Shown: positions 1 to 5,745 of the stretch, piece after piece
How positions within the stretch are numbered: the stretch's first letter is position 1
How the letters are laid out: every line of letters begins with the position of its first letter
Source of the DNA: DATDRQ01 sp035291645
GTDB lineage: Bacteria > Chloroflexota > Anaerolineae > Anaerolineales > UBA4823
DNA: 5,745 nucleotides
NCBI GenBank assembly: GCA_035291645.1
Contig: DATDRQ010000104.1
Span: 1 to 5,745, forward strand
Direction: 5' to 3'
Translations under genes and position numbers: made by a program
Notes under the pieces: model-generated
The model's input: only the letters and a program-made list of their open reading frames with translations
Database searches by the model: none
What the model was told of the DNA's origin: nothing

Positions 1-30
1 TCCGATGAACCTCCAGAGAAGTAGGCTAAA

Positions 31-663
31 ATGCAAGGCTTAGATAGTATCGCTGAACAGATCCACGACGACTTCGAGACCCGCACGAAGACCCGCGACC
101 ACACCCTGTCACAGGCCCGCACCCTCACCCGTCACTGTGCCAATGCGATCCGCGCCGTTCACCGCGACGAACGCGACCTGGCTCTTCAAAATCTAGAACA
201 AGCCAGAACGATCGTGCGGGAATTACGCGTGGACCTGGCAGGACTGCCTGACCTGTACTTTGCCGGATACACACAGGACGCGCTCAAAGAGTTTGCGGAA
301 GCTTCCATCGTCAGCGCGCTGGTCGGGAACGAAGCGCTTCCCACCCCACAAGAGCTGGAGCTGGAGAACGCAACTTACTTGAACGGTCTGGCCGAATCGA
401 CCGGGGAACTACGCCGCCGCTGCCTGGACATCTTACGCCACGGGTACTCCCAGGAGGCAGAACGCCTTCTGGGACTGATGGAGGATATTTACGCCATTCT
501 CATTACCATGGATTATCCGGATGCGATCACCGGGGGATTGCGGCGCCAAACCGATCTCGTCCGCAGCATCACCGAACGGACCCGGGGAGATTTAACTATC
601 AGCCTGCGCCAGGAACATCTGGAGCATACCATGCGGCGCCTGGAGTCGCGCCTGGATCAATGA
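31..663 (+). CDS. Translin-family (COG2178-like) nucleic-acid binding protein, candidate RNase
   Basis: A 210-residue, almost entirely helical protein of the translin/TRAX superfamily. In eukaryotes, translin and TRAX form octameric rings that bind RNA and DNA, and TRAX supplies an RNase active site; prokaryotic members resemble both. Three stretches show the family: GYTQDALKEFAEA near residues 79-91, where E87 and E90 match the E-x2-E pair of the TRAX active site; STGELRRRCLDIL at about 123-135, the counterpart of TRAX 'TGELMRMC'; and the DYPDAITGGLRRQTDLVR block at about 160-177, followed by ERTRGDLT, typical of prokaryotic translins. I could not confidently place the third acidic residue of TRAX. 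Length fits the family. Start: ATG preceded by a weak TAGG five bases upstream; no better start in frame. Its stop overlaps the next start (ATGA), so the two are probably translated together. Such genes are sometimes mislabelled haloacid dehalogenase; no HAD motif is present. Family call firm; RNase activity inferred. Confidence 0.9.
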   Translation: MQGLDSIAEQIHDDFETRTKTRDHTLSQARTLTRHCANAIRAVHRDERDLALQNLEQARTIVRELRVDLAGLPDLYFAGYTQDALKEFAEASIVSALVGNEALPTPQELELENATYLNGLAESTGELRRRCLDILRHGYSQEAERLLGLMEDIYAILITMDYPDAITGGLRRQTDLVRSITERTRGDLTISLRQEHLEHTMRRLESRLDQ

Positions 664-896
664 GAACCCTGAGAGCCTCAGAAATAGGCACCTACCTGTA
701 CTGCCAGCGCGCCTGGTGGTACCAGCTGCAGGGCTATACCCCAGGAAACCAGGAAGAGCTGGCCGGAGGCACTGAACTGCATTATCGCCACAGCCGAACG
801 ATCCTGATCAGCGGTTGCGTGCGCATCCTGGCATACGCCTTGCTCCTGCTCGCCTTGGTCCTTCTGGCGATCTTCGGCACGCAGCAGCTACTCTGA
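660..896 (+). CDS. Short membrane protein carrying the N-terminal part of a Cas4/RecB-like nuclease
   Basis: A 78-residue protein in two parts. Residues 7-46 match the N-terminus of Cas4-type (DUF83) Fe-S nucleases: SEIGTYLYCQRAWWY, with C15 in the position of the first cluster-binding Cys, then an E-L-x2-G-x3-H pattern ending at H41, which is where Cas4 proteins have their motif I His. Residues about 56-75 are a strongly hydrophobic helix (ILAYALLLLALVLLAIFG) ending six residues from the C-terminus. The rest of the nuclease fold (Asp, ExK, QxxxY, three Cys) is absent here and present in the next gene. By the positive-inside rule (R43, R46, R55 before the helix) the N-terminal domain should face the cytoplasm. 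The start overlaps the upstream stop (ATGA) and no strong Shine-Dalgarno is seen, so translation is probably coupled. Without the downstream gene this would pass as a hypothetical protein. The motif match is clear by eye; partnership with the next product is inference. Confidence 0.75.
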   Translation: MRTLRASEIGTYLYCQRAWWYQLQGYTPGNQEELAGGTELHYRHSRTILISGCVRILAYALLLLALVLLAIFGTQQLL

Positions 897-1002
897 ATCG
901 ACTCTAAAGGGGTAATAAAGACCTCCCCCAAGTCCCCGAAAAATATCGGTACTGCGAAGATCGATGGAAACCATCATGGATTTTTACAGGTAGCCAGCCT
1001 TA

Positions 1003-1515
1003 ATGTTATATCTCATCGTTTTAATTATTTTATTGGCCTCAGGTCTTCTTTGGTTATCCGCTCGCCAGCGAAAAGCTGCCGGACTGCCTGCCGGGCGGGT
1101 GATCTACACGGATACCAACCGGTGGGGACCGCTGGAGAAGCCCTTATACGATGCACAATTTGGCTTGACCGGCAAACCGGATTACCTGGTCTATCAAAAA
1201 GACCAGATCATCCCAGTCGAAGTTAAATCAAGGCGCGTCAAACAGGCTGCGCCGGATGGTCATATCTTTCAACTGGCTGCATACTGCCTGCTGGTCGAGC
1301 GGATTTTCGGAAAACGCCCTCCCTATGGCATCCTCCACTATCCGAACCGCACAATGGCTGTCGATTTCACCCCTGAATTGGAGGCTGCGGTGATCGAGCT
1401 GATCGGCGACATGCACGCCCAGGAGCGCCGCCAGGAGCTGGATCGATCGCACGACTCGGCAGCCCGCTGCGCGCGATGCGGCTACCGCTCGATCTGCGAC
1501 CAGGCTATACGCTGA
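1003..1515 (+). CDS. Membrane-anchored Cas4/Dna2-like PD-(D/E)XK nuclease, C-terminal portion
   Basis: A 170-residue protein: N-terminal membrane helix (about residues 2-18) followed by a basic R21-Q-R-K24 stretch, so the helix should insert N-out with the main domain in the cytoplasm. The soluble part holds the RecB/Cas4 nuclease core: GKPDYLV (D60), PVEVKS (E73, K75), H87-x2-Q90-L-x2-Y94 as the QxxxY motif, and a C-terminal CARCGYRSIC (C156, C159, C165) matching the three C-terminal Cys of the Cas4 [4Fe-4S] cluster. The fourth cluster Cys and the motif I His expected near a Cas4 N-terminus are missing here but present in the gene 106 bases upstream. Predicted activity is metal-dependent DNA cleavage. 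No cas1, cas2 or CRISPR repeat lies nearby, so a link to CRISPR adaptation is not supported. Start: a TAG in frame at 991-993 rules out extension; the ATG at 1003 has no good Shine-Dalgarno. The first ~60 bases are AT-rich compared with the rest. Fold call firm; biological role unknown. Confidence 0.85.
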   Translation: MLYLIVLIILLASGLLWLSARQRKAAGLPAGRVIYTDTNRWGPLEKPLYDAQFGLTGKPDYLVYQKDQIIPVEVKSRRVKQAAPDGHIFQLAAYCLLVERIFGKRPPYGILHYPNRTMAVDFTPELEAAVIELIGDMHAQERRQELDRSHDSAARCARCGYRSICDQAIR

Positions 1516-1529
1516 GGATGGCTTGCAGG

Positions 1530-1566
1530 CTGGCAGGCCGGTAAACTGGTTTATAATTGCCGCGAT
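1530..1566 (+). promoter_or_regulatory. Putative sigma-70-type promoter for nadK, possibly leaderless
   Basis: A perfect TATAAT at 1552-1557 lies nine bases before the nadK ATG at 1567. A CTGGCA at 1530-1535 matches four of six bases of the -35 consensus, with a 16-base spacer. A start about seven bases after the -10 box would fall near 1564, leaving at most a few untranslated bases, and no Shine-Dalgarno is present between box and ATG. This is consistent with a leaderless mRNA. Prediction from consensus only. Confidence 0.55.
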
Positions 1567-2436
1567 ATGCAGCAGACTGGCCGGTTCCGGCGGATTGCCG
1601 TCGTCGCCCACCCACAAATCCCGGAAGCCATAAAACAAGCTTCGAGTGTCGCCGCATACCTGCAGCAACACGGAGCTGAGGTGGCTTACGGGCTGTTAAA
1701 CGATGAAGACATCCGCACCCGGATCGAGGCAAAGGCGTTTGACCTGCTGGTCGCGCTGGGCGGGGATGGCACGATGCTGCGCTCCGGGCACCTGTGCGGA
1801 CCGAGCGGTATCCCAATCCTTGGGATTAATATGGGCCGCTTCGGTTTCTTAATGGAGGTTCGCGAGAATCAGTGGAAGGAGCTGATCCCGCGCCTGTTCA
1901 GCGGGGACTATTGGATCGAGAATAGGATGATGCTGTGCGCCGAACAAGAGCGCCAGGGAGAACATCTCGGTTCCTGGGATGTCGTAAACGAGGTTGTGGT
2001 GAGCCGGGGGAGCTACGTACGCCCGGTGCATCTCGAGACCAGCGTGGACAACCGCTTCCTGGCGACCTACGTCGCCGATGGCTTGATCGCTTCGACCCCC
2101 ACCGGCTCCACAGCTTACGCCCTGGCAGTTGGAGGCCCGATCCTGCCACCCGAACTGCGTACCATCCTGCTCGTCCCCATCGCTCCGCACCTCTCGATCG
2201 ACCGGGCTATCGTGCTCGCCGAGGGCTCCTCGCTAAGCATCACCGTGCATACCTCTCACCAGGCCGTACTTAGCGTGGATGGGCAGCCACCAGTCGACCT
2301 CGCGGATGGAGATTGTGTGAACGTGTTCGCCAGCAATCACACGTTGATGTTTGTCCGCTTTCAAGACCCGGGATATTTCTATCGTAACCTGACTCCCCAC
2401 ATGAGTCACAACCCATCCATTGGAAATCAACGATGA
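1567..2436 (+). CDS. nadK: NAD kinase (ATP/polyphosphate-NAD kinase)
   Basis: A 289-residue cytoplasmic NAD kinase, which phosphorylates NAD at the adenosine 2'-hydroxyl to make NADP. Hallmarks in order: the N-terminal strand RRIAVVAHP; LGGDGTMLR with the catalytic GGDG at residues 65-68 (D67); GINMGRFGFL at 86-95; DVVNEVVVSRG with the conserved N141-E142; and the long signature running from D171 to P191, including DGLIASTPTGSTAY and VGGP. It is followed by the family-typical LLVPIAPH and, near the C-terminus, SVDGQ. Length is normal for bacterial NadK and no key residue is missing. The start is the first ATG after the TATAAT box and places the first beta strand right at the N-terminus. No ribosome binding site precedes it. 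Its stop overlaps the start of the next gene (ATGA at 2433-2436), so it heads a probable nadK/B-box/recN operon. NadK-RecN gene neighbourhoods are common in bacteria. Confidence 0.97.
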   Translation: MQQTGRFRRIAVVAHPQIPEAIKQASSVAAYLQQHGAEVAYGLLNDEDIRTRIEAKAFDLLVALGGDGTMLRSGHLCGPSGIPILGINMGRFGFLMEVRENQWKELIPRLFSGDYWIENRMMLCAEQERQGEHLGSWDVVNEVVVSRGSYVRPVHLETSVDNRFLATYVADGLIASTPTGSTAYALAVGGPILPPELRTILLVPIAPHLSIDRAIVLAEGSSLSITVHTSHQAVLSVDGQPPVDLADGDCVNVFASNHTLMFVRFQDPGYFYRNLTPHMSHNPSIGNQR

Positions 2437-2936
2437 CATCTGAACCTTCGACTCTCTATTGTGCCAACCATCCTCAGGTAGAAACCAATTTACGCTGTAA
2501 CCGCTGCGAAAAGCCGATCTGCACGAAGTGTGCGGTGCTCACCCCAACGGGTTACCGGTGTAAAGACTGCGTGCGCAGCCAGCAAAAAACTTTTGAAACT
2601 GCGGAGTGGTACGATTATATTCTTGCCGTTGGGATCGCAGTGGTTCTCGCTTTCATCGGGAGCCGGATTACCGCCTTTATCGGTTTTTTCACCATCTTCG
2701 TCGCCCCCATCGCGGGAATGATCATCGCCGAAGCGGTCCGGGCAGCCATCCGCCGGCGCCGCTCGAAGGTGCTTTTCCTGTCAGCTGCAATCGCAGCGGC
2801 GGTCGGAAGTCTGATCCCGCTCTTATTAAATCTATCCTCTGGTTTCCTGGTCCTCTTCCCCCTTATCTGGCAAGGCGCTTACGCTTTCCTGGTGACATCC
2901 ACAGTCTACTATCGCCTGCGCGGCATCCGGATGTGA
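2433..2936 (+). CDS. B-box-type zinc finger protein with four predicted membrane helices
   Basis: A 167-residue protein of unknown function. Residues 10-46 form a compact zinc-binding module: C10-x2-H13, C22-x2-C25, C30-x2-C33 and C43-x2-C46, a spacing like the B-box and related treble-clef fingers; eight potential ligands would bind two zinc ions. The rest is hydrophobic: helices at about 61-77, 79-101, 112-132 and 137-158, with an arginine cluster R107-R110 between the second and third, placing that loop and probably the zinc finger and C-terminal RLRGIRM in the cytoplasm. The start overlaps the nadK stop (ATGA), with a weak GGA eight bases upstream, so translation is probably coupled to nadK; recN follows 23 bases later. 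Proteins of this design (short zinc finger plus membrane domain) are often seen in Chloroflexota and related groups without known role. The finger may recruit a protein partner to the membrane, but that is inference. Confidence 0.8.
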   Translation: MTSEPSTLYCANHPQVETNLRCNRCEKPICTKCAVLTPTGYRCKDCVRSQQKTFETAEWYDYILAVGIAVVLAFIGSRITAFIGFFTIFVAPIAGMIIAEAVRAAIRRRRSKVLFLSAAIAAAVGSLIPLLLNLSSGFLVLFPLIWQGAYAFLVTSTVYYRLRGIRM

Positions 2937-2959
2937 ACCAGGCTTGAAAGTTGAGTAGA

Positions 2960-4696
2960 ATGCTCGTCGAATTGCGAATAGAAAACTTTGCCATCATCGA
3001 CCGGCTTGAGCTCCAGTTCAAGCCGGGCTTGATCACCTTTACCGGCGAAACGGGAGCAGGAAAATCGATCATTATCGATGCAGTGGAGACCCTCCTGGGA
3101 GGCAAGGCCGATCAAACGATGATCCGCGTGGGAGCCGATCGAGCCAGCATCGAAGCCACCTTCCGGATCTCGCAAGAAATTGGTCAAGAAATCCAAGCGC
3201 TCCTGGAAAAAGAAGAACTGTCCGAAGATCCTGAGTACCTCACCCTAAACCGGGAAATCCGTTCCGGGGGGCGCAGCATAGCGCGCATCAATGGTCGAGC
3301 TGCCAACCTGGGGCTGGTTCGGGAGCTGGGCGAATATCTCTTGGATGTGCACGGCCAATCCGAACATCTCTCCTTGTTGCGCGTGCGGGAGCACCTCGGC
3401 CTGCTCGACCGGTATGCAGGCTGCGACGACCTGTTCGAGGCTTACCGCGCCTGCTACCAACAGTGGAATACAGTTCGGCACGAGCTCAAAGAACTGCGTT
3501 TACTGGAGAGCGAGGCAGCTCGCCGGATCGATCTGCTCAACTTCCAAATCAATGAAATCGAATCTGCCCGGCTCCAGCTTGGAGAAGAAGAGGAGCTAAA
3601 GTCAGAACGCACCCGCCTGGCGAATGCAGAGAACCTCGCCTCTCTCGCACAACAAAGCCTGACGATCCTCGAAGATGAGGACCCCGAAACTCCTTCCGTG
3701 AGCGAGTTGCTCGGTCGGGTGGTGGGTGCTCTCTCCAGCCTGGCACGCATCGATCCGTCCCAGGCCAGTCTGTCGGATAATGCCCAGGGAATCCTCACCA
3801 GCCTCACCGATATTTCCGTGGAGCTACGGGCTTATCTCGAAGGAATCGAATACAACCCGAAACGTCTCGACCAGGTCGAGGAGCGTTTAGGATTGATCCA
3901 CAATCTGAAGCGCAAGTATGGAGATTCGATCGAAGCGATCCGTGAGTTCGGCGAGAAGGCGCGCCAACAGCTGGAGACTATCACCCGGGCGGGTGAGCGG
4001 ATCGCCGATCTCGAGCTTCAAGAGAAGGACCTGCTGATCGAACTCGGAAGGCGCGGCCAGGCCCTCTCGAAAACCCGTCACAGCGCGGCGGGAAAGCTCA
4101 AACGGGAGATCGAAGGTGAACTCACCGATCTGAACATGTCCGGAGCTCAGTTCGACGTAGACTTCGTGCAGCAGGAAAGCCTGGACGGCGCACCGCTGGA
4201 AGACGGGCGGCGGGTAGTTTTCGATTCCACCGGGTTGGAGCGAGTGGAGTTCTTAATCGCCCCCAATCCCGGCGAAGGACTCAAGCCGCTGGTCAAGATC
4301 GCCTCCGGGGGTGAGACTTCCCGCTTGATGCTGGCCTTGAAGAATGTCCTGGCGCGCGCAGATCACGTCCCAACCCTGATCTTCGACGAGATCGACCAGG
4401 GAATCGGCGGGCGAGTCGGGACGATCGTGGGTTATAAGTTATGGCGCCTGGCGCGCCACCACCAGGTGTTGTGCGTAACTCACTTGCCCCAATTGGCCGC
4501 ATTCGGCGAGCAGCACTATCAGGTTCAAAAGCAGGTCGAGGATGGTCGCACCCACACCCAGGTGAAAGATTTACTTCCAGAAGATCGGGTACCGGAGCTG
4601 GCGATGATGCTCGGCGAGACCAGCGACGGCACACTTCAGTCCGCCCGAGAGATGCTCGCCAATGCCCGTGAATATACAAGTAACAAGGAAGCCTGA
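2960..4696 (+). CDS. recN: DNA repair protein RecN (SMC-like ATPase)
   Basis: A 578-residue RecN, the SMC-related ATPase that acts at DNA double-strand breaks during recombinational repair. The N-terminus MLVELRIENFAIID is the family signature, followed by the Walker A motif GETGAGKS at residues 29-36. LDVHGQSEHLSLL near residue 130 is the conserved block before the coiled-coil arm; the middle (about 150-390) is rich in Glu, Lys, Leu and Arg as expected for a short antiparallel coiled coil. The C-terminal head has the ABC signature ASGGETSR at 448-455, Walker B LIFDEID with D476 and E477, and the VTHLPQLA switch with H508. Length is normal and all ATPase motifs are intact. Start: the frame is open from a TTG at 2951, but the ATG at 2960 begins exactly at the conserved N-terminus and has a weak GAG four bases upstream, so I prefer it. 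It is probably the last gene of the nadK operon, as a terminator-like stem-loop follows. Confidence 0.97.
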   Translation: MLVELRIENFAIIDRLELQFKPGLITFTGETGAGKSIIIDAVETLLGGKADQTMIRVGADRASIEATFRISQEIGQEIQALLEKEELSEDPEYLTLNREIRSGGRSIARINGRAANLGLVRELGEYLLDVHGQSEHLSLLRVREHLGLLDRYAGCDDLFEAYRACYQQWNTVRHELKELRLLESEAARRIDLLNFQINEIESARLQLGEEEELKSERTRLANAENLASLAQQSLTILEDEDPETPSVSELLGRVVGALSSLARIDPSQASLSDNAQGILTSLTDISVELRAYLEGIEYNPKRLDQVEERLGLIHNLKRKYGDSIEAIREFGEKARQQLETITRAGERIADLELQEKDLLIELGRRGQALSKTRHSAAGKLKREIEGELTDLNMSGAQFDVDFVQQESLDGAPLEDGRRVVFDSTGLERVEFLIAPNPGEGLKPLVKIASGGETSRLMLALKNVLARADHVPTLIFDEIDQGIGGRVGTIVGYKLWRLARHHQVLCVTHLPQLAAFGEQHYQVQKQVEDGRTHTQVKDLLPEDRVPELAMMLGETSDGTLQSAREMLANAREYTSNKEA

Positions 4697-4730
4697 TAGC
4701 CTGGTTCCAAGCCTTTCAGCAACTCTGACT

Positions 4731-4770
4731 AACGGTCCGTTGAGCACATCAGCCGGGCCGTTTGTGTATT
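4731..4770 (+). terminator. Rho-independent terminator-like stem-loop after recN
   Basis: AACGGTCCG at 4731-4739 pairs with CGGGCCGTT at 4754-4762 as nine continuous pairs, one of them a G-U wobble. The loop can close further through TGA (4741-4743) with TCA (4749-4751). A T-rich but interrupted tail, TTTGTGTATT, overlaps the 3' arm and runs to 4770. It starts 34 bases after the recN stop and lies before the next gene's start. The imperfect T-tract is the main doubt. Confidence 0.65.
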
Positions 4771-4820
4771 CACCCCCCTACCAGACCCGTTAGCCACACC
4801 CAGGCAGGTTGAGATCGAAG

Positions 4821-4833
4821 TAAAATAGAACGA
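4821..4833 (+). promoter_or_regulatory. Possible -10 box for the penicillin-binding-protein gene
   Basis: TAAAAT at 4821-4826 matches five of six bases of the -10 consensus and lies seven bases before the ATG at 4834, the same close arrangement seen before nadK. No -35 box with normal spacing was found: TTGAGA at 4809-4814 is a good match but only six bases from the -10. No Shine-Dalgarno precedes the ATG. If real, the transcript would be leaderless or nearly so. Weak prediction. Confidence 0.35.
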
Positions 4834-5745
4834 ATGCTAGGCGTCCCGCACCTCGTCCAGATCCGGCAAAGACGGCTGACGCAGGAGGAGAATAATCCTG
4901 CCCGGCGAGTAGGCCGGCTTTCGGTTGGCTGCCTGGCCTTCCTTACTGTCCTCGCGTCTCTCGCCGGAATCGCTTTGGCAATCGGTGATGCCAGTGTGCT
5001 TGCCCTGCTACCGAACCCAGAACAGATCCCGGCATTGGTAGAACCCCAAAATTTTCAGTTTGCGACGCCCACCAGGCTCTACGATCGTACCGGAAAACAC
5101 CTTCTTCTATCCCTCGAAAATCCCGCAGCTGCAAACCGCATTTACCTGCCCAGCGATCCATACCAGAGCCGGCATCTGCCCCAGGCACTGATCGACGCAA
5201 CAGTAGCGTCAGCCGATCCCGATTTTTGGAGTCACCCCGGATTCTCGCTCAACGGTTTACTTAAGGAAACCAAACCAACCATCGCCCAGCGCCTGGTCGC
5301 CGAACTTCTCCTTTGGAAAGAGCCTTCTTCCCCTACGCGGTCGTTGCGTGAACGCCTGCTCGCCGCCCAAATTACCGCCCGATATGGCAGGGAAAAGGTG
5401 ATCGAGTGGTACCTGAACAGCGCGGATTACGGCAATCTTGCGTACGGTGTGGATGCGGCCGCGCGCGTCTACTTCGGAAAGCCCGCCTATCAATTAAGTC
5501 TGGCTGAATCGGCAGCACTTACCGCCATAGCCGAAGCTCCAGCGATAAACCCGGCGGTTGCTCCACAGGCTGTGAACGAAGAAAAGGATCGCATCCTGAA
5601 GCGAATGCTCGATCAGGGGGCGATTAACCAGGCGGAATTTACCGCGGCTTCACAAGAGAAACTCATCTATCAGCAGGTCCGCCTGCCAGAGCCCAATCTG
5701 GCGCCTGCGTTTAATCACCTTGTAGTCGAGCATCTAAACCATTAT
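4834..5745 (+). CDS. GT51-family (penicillin-binding protein) transglycosylase, degenerate active site, partial
   Basis: An open frame of 304 codons running off the right edge without a stop, so the C-terminus, where class A penicillin-binding proteins carry the transpeptidase, is not visible. Residues 1-29 are basic and cytoplasmic; 30-50 form a membrane anchor; residues after that lie outside the cell. TRLYDRTGKHLL (about 80-91) is the strand segment usual just before the glycosyltransferase domain. GT51 motif I should read E-D-x2-F-x2-H-x-G; here it is A127-D128-x2-F131-x2-H134-x-G136, so the catalytic Glu is Ala. Motif II, normally GGSTITQQ, is reduced to KPTIAQRL (147-154), and the linker before it looks about a dozen residues short. 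The following part is well kept: E173 in the position of the second acidic residue, ARYGREKVIEWYLNSADYG (182-200), YGVDAAARVYFGK and LSLAESAALTAIAEAP. Family call firm; loss of glycosyltransferase activity inferred. Start: first ATG after an in-frame TGA at 4810-4812. Confidence 0.87.
   Translation, partial: MLGVPHLVQIRQRRLTQEENNPARRVGRLSVGCLAFLTVLASLAGIALAIGDASVLALLPNPEQIPALVEPQNFQFATPTRLYDRTGKHLLLSLENPAAANRIYLPSDPYQSRHLPQALIDATVASADPDFWSHPGFSLNGLLKETKPTIAQRLVAELLLWKEPSSPTRSLRERLLAAQITARYGREKVIEWYLNSADYGNLAYGVDAAARVYFGKPAYQLSLAESAALTAIAEAPAINPAVAPQAVNEEKDRILKRMLDQGAINQAEFTAASQEKLIYQQVRLPEPNLAPAFNHLVVEHLNHY

Noticed and set aside
31..663. Haloacid dehalogenase identity for the first gene
   Set aside because: No DxDx(T/V) or other HAD motif is present, while several translin signatures are.
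897..955. A transcription terminator between the two nuclease halves
   Set aside because: The only perfect stem seen (CCGA/TCGG) is four base pairs with no T-run after it; the GGGG/CCCC pairing at about 909-930 is short and imperfect.
1003..1515. A CRISPR-Cas locus, because of the Cas4-like nuclease
   Set aside because: No repeat-spacer array and no cas1, cas2 or effector gene lies in the window; Cas4-like proteins also occur outside CRISPR loci.
660..1515. One nuclease gene broken by a sequencing error or frameshift
   Set aside because: A single indel would not join them: the first frame ends at a TGA (894-896), the second is in another phase and has its own in-frame TAG at 991-993, and each product ends or begins cleanly at a membrane helix. 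Not fully excluded without relatives.
1228..1671. A 147-codon open frame on the minus strand
   Set aside because: It is antisense to the well-supported nuclease and nadK genes and shows no recognisable protein motif; it mirrors codon bias of the + strand genes.
2951..2959. TTG start for recN nine bases upstream of the ATG
   Set aside because: The conserved RecN N-terminus begins exactly at the ATG at 2960, so the three extra residues have no support.
4293..4679. A 128-codon open frame on the minus strand within recN
   Set aside because: It is rich in Arg, Pro, Ser and Gly, as antisense frames of GC-rich genes usually are, and lies opposite the conserved RecN ATPase head.

Overview
The window looks like chromosomal DNA of a Chloroflexota bacterium, probably of the Anaerolineae. 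This rests on a combination of signs and not on any marker gene: moderately high GC, a prokaryotic translin, a B-box zinc finger fused to a small membrane domain, nadK close to recN, and a divergent class A-type penicillin-binding protein. All seven genes read on the + strand. Six are complete and the last runs off the right edge. No RNA gene, CRISPR array, insertion sequence or prophage remnant was seen.

Layout. (1) 31-1515: a translin-family protein overlaps by ATGA a short membrane protein carrying the N-terminal part of a Cas4/RecB-like nuclease. After a 106-base gap comes a second membrane-anchored protein carrying the rest of that nuclease fold. Between them the two small genes hold one full Cas4 motif set: N-terminal Cys, GxxxH, GxxD, ExK, QxxxY and the C-terminal Cys cluster. 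This is the most unusual part of the window. (2) 1516-1566: an intergenic strip with a TATAAT box so close to the nadK start that the transcript may be leaderless. (3) 1567-4696: nadK (NAD kinase), a B-box/four-helix membrane protein overlapping nadK by ATGA, and recN (SMC-like DNA repair ATPase). (4) 4697-4833: a stem-loop that probably terminates the recN transcript, then a possible -10 box. (5) 4834-end: the N-terminal 304 residues of a membrane-anchored GT51 (peptidoglycan glycosyltransferase) family protein whose motif I lacks the catalytic Glu and whose motif II is eroded.

How the genes may work together. nadK and recN are neighbours in many bacteria. The B-box protein between them is tightly coupled to nadK, but its role is unknown. 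The translin and the split Cas4-like pair look like a nucleic-acid processing unit (candidate RNase plus candidate membrane-tethered Fe-S nuclease). Their joint function is inference from gene order and motifs only. The final gene starts a separate cell-wall transcription unit.
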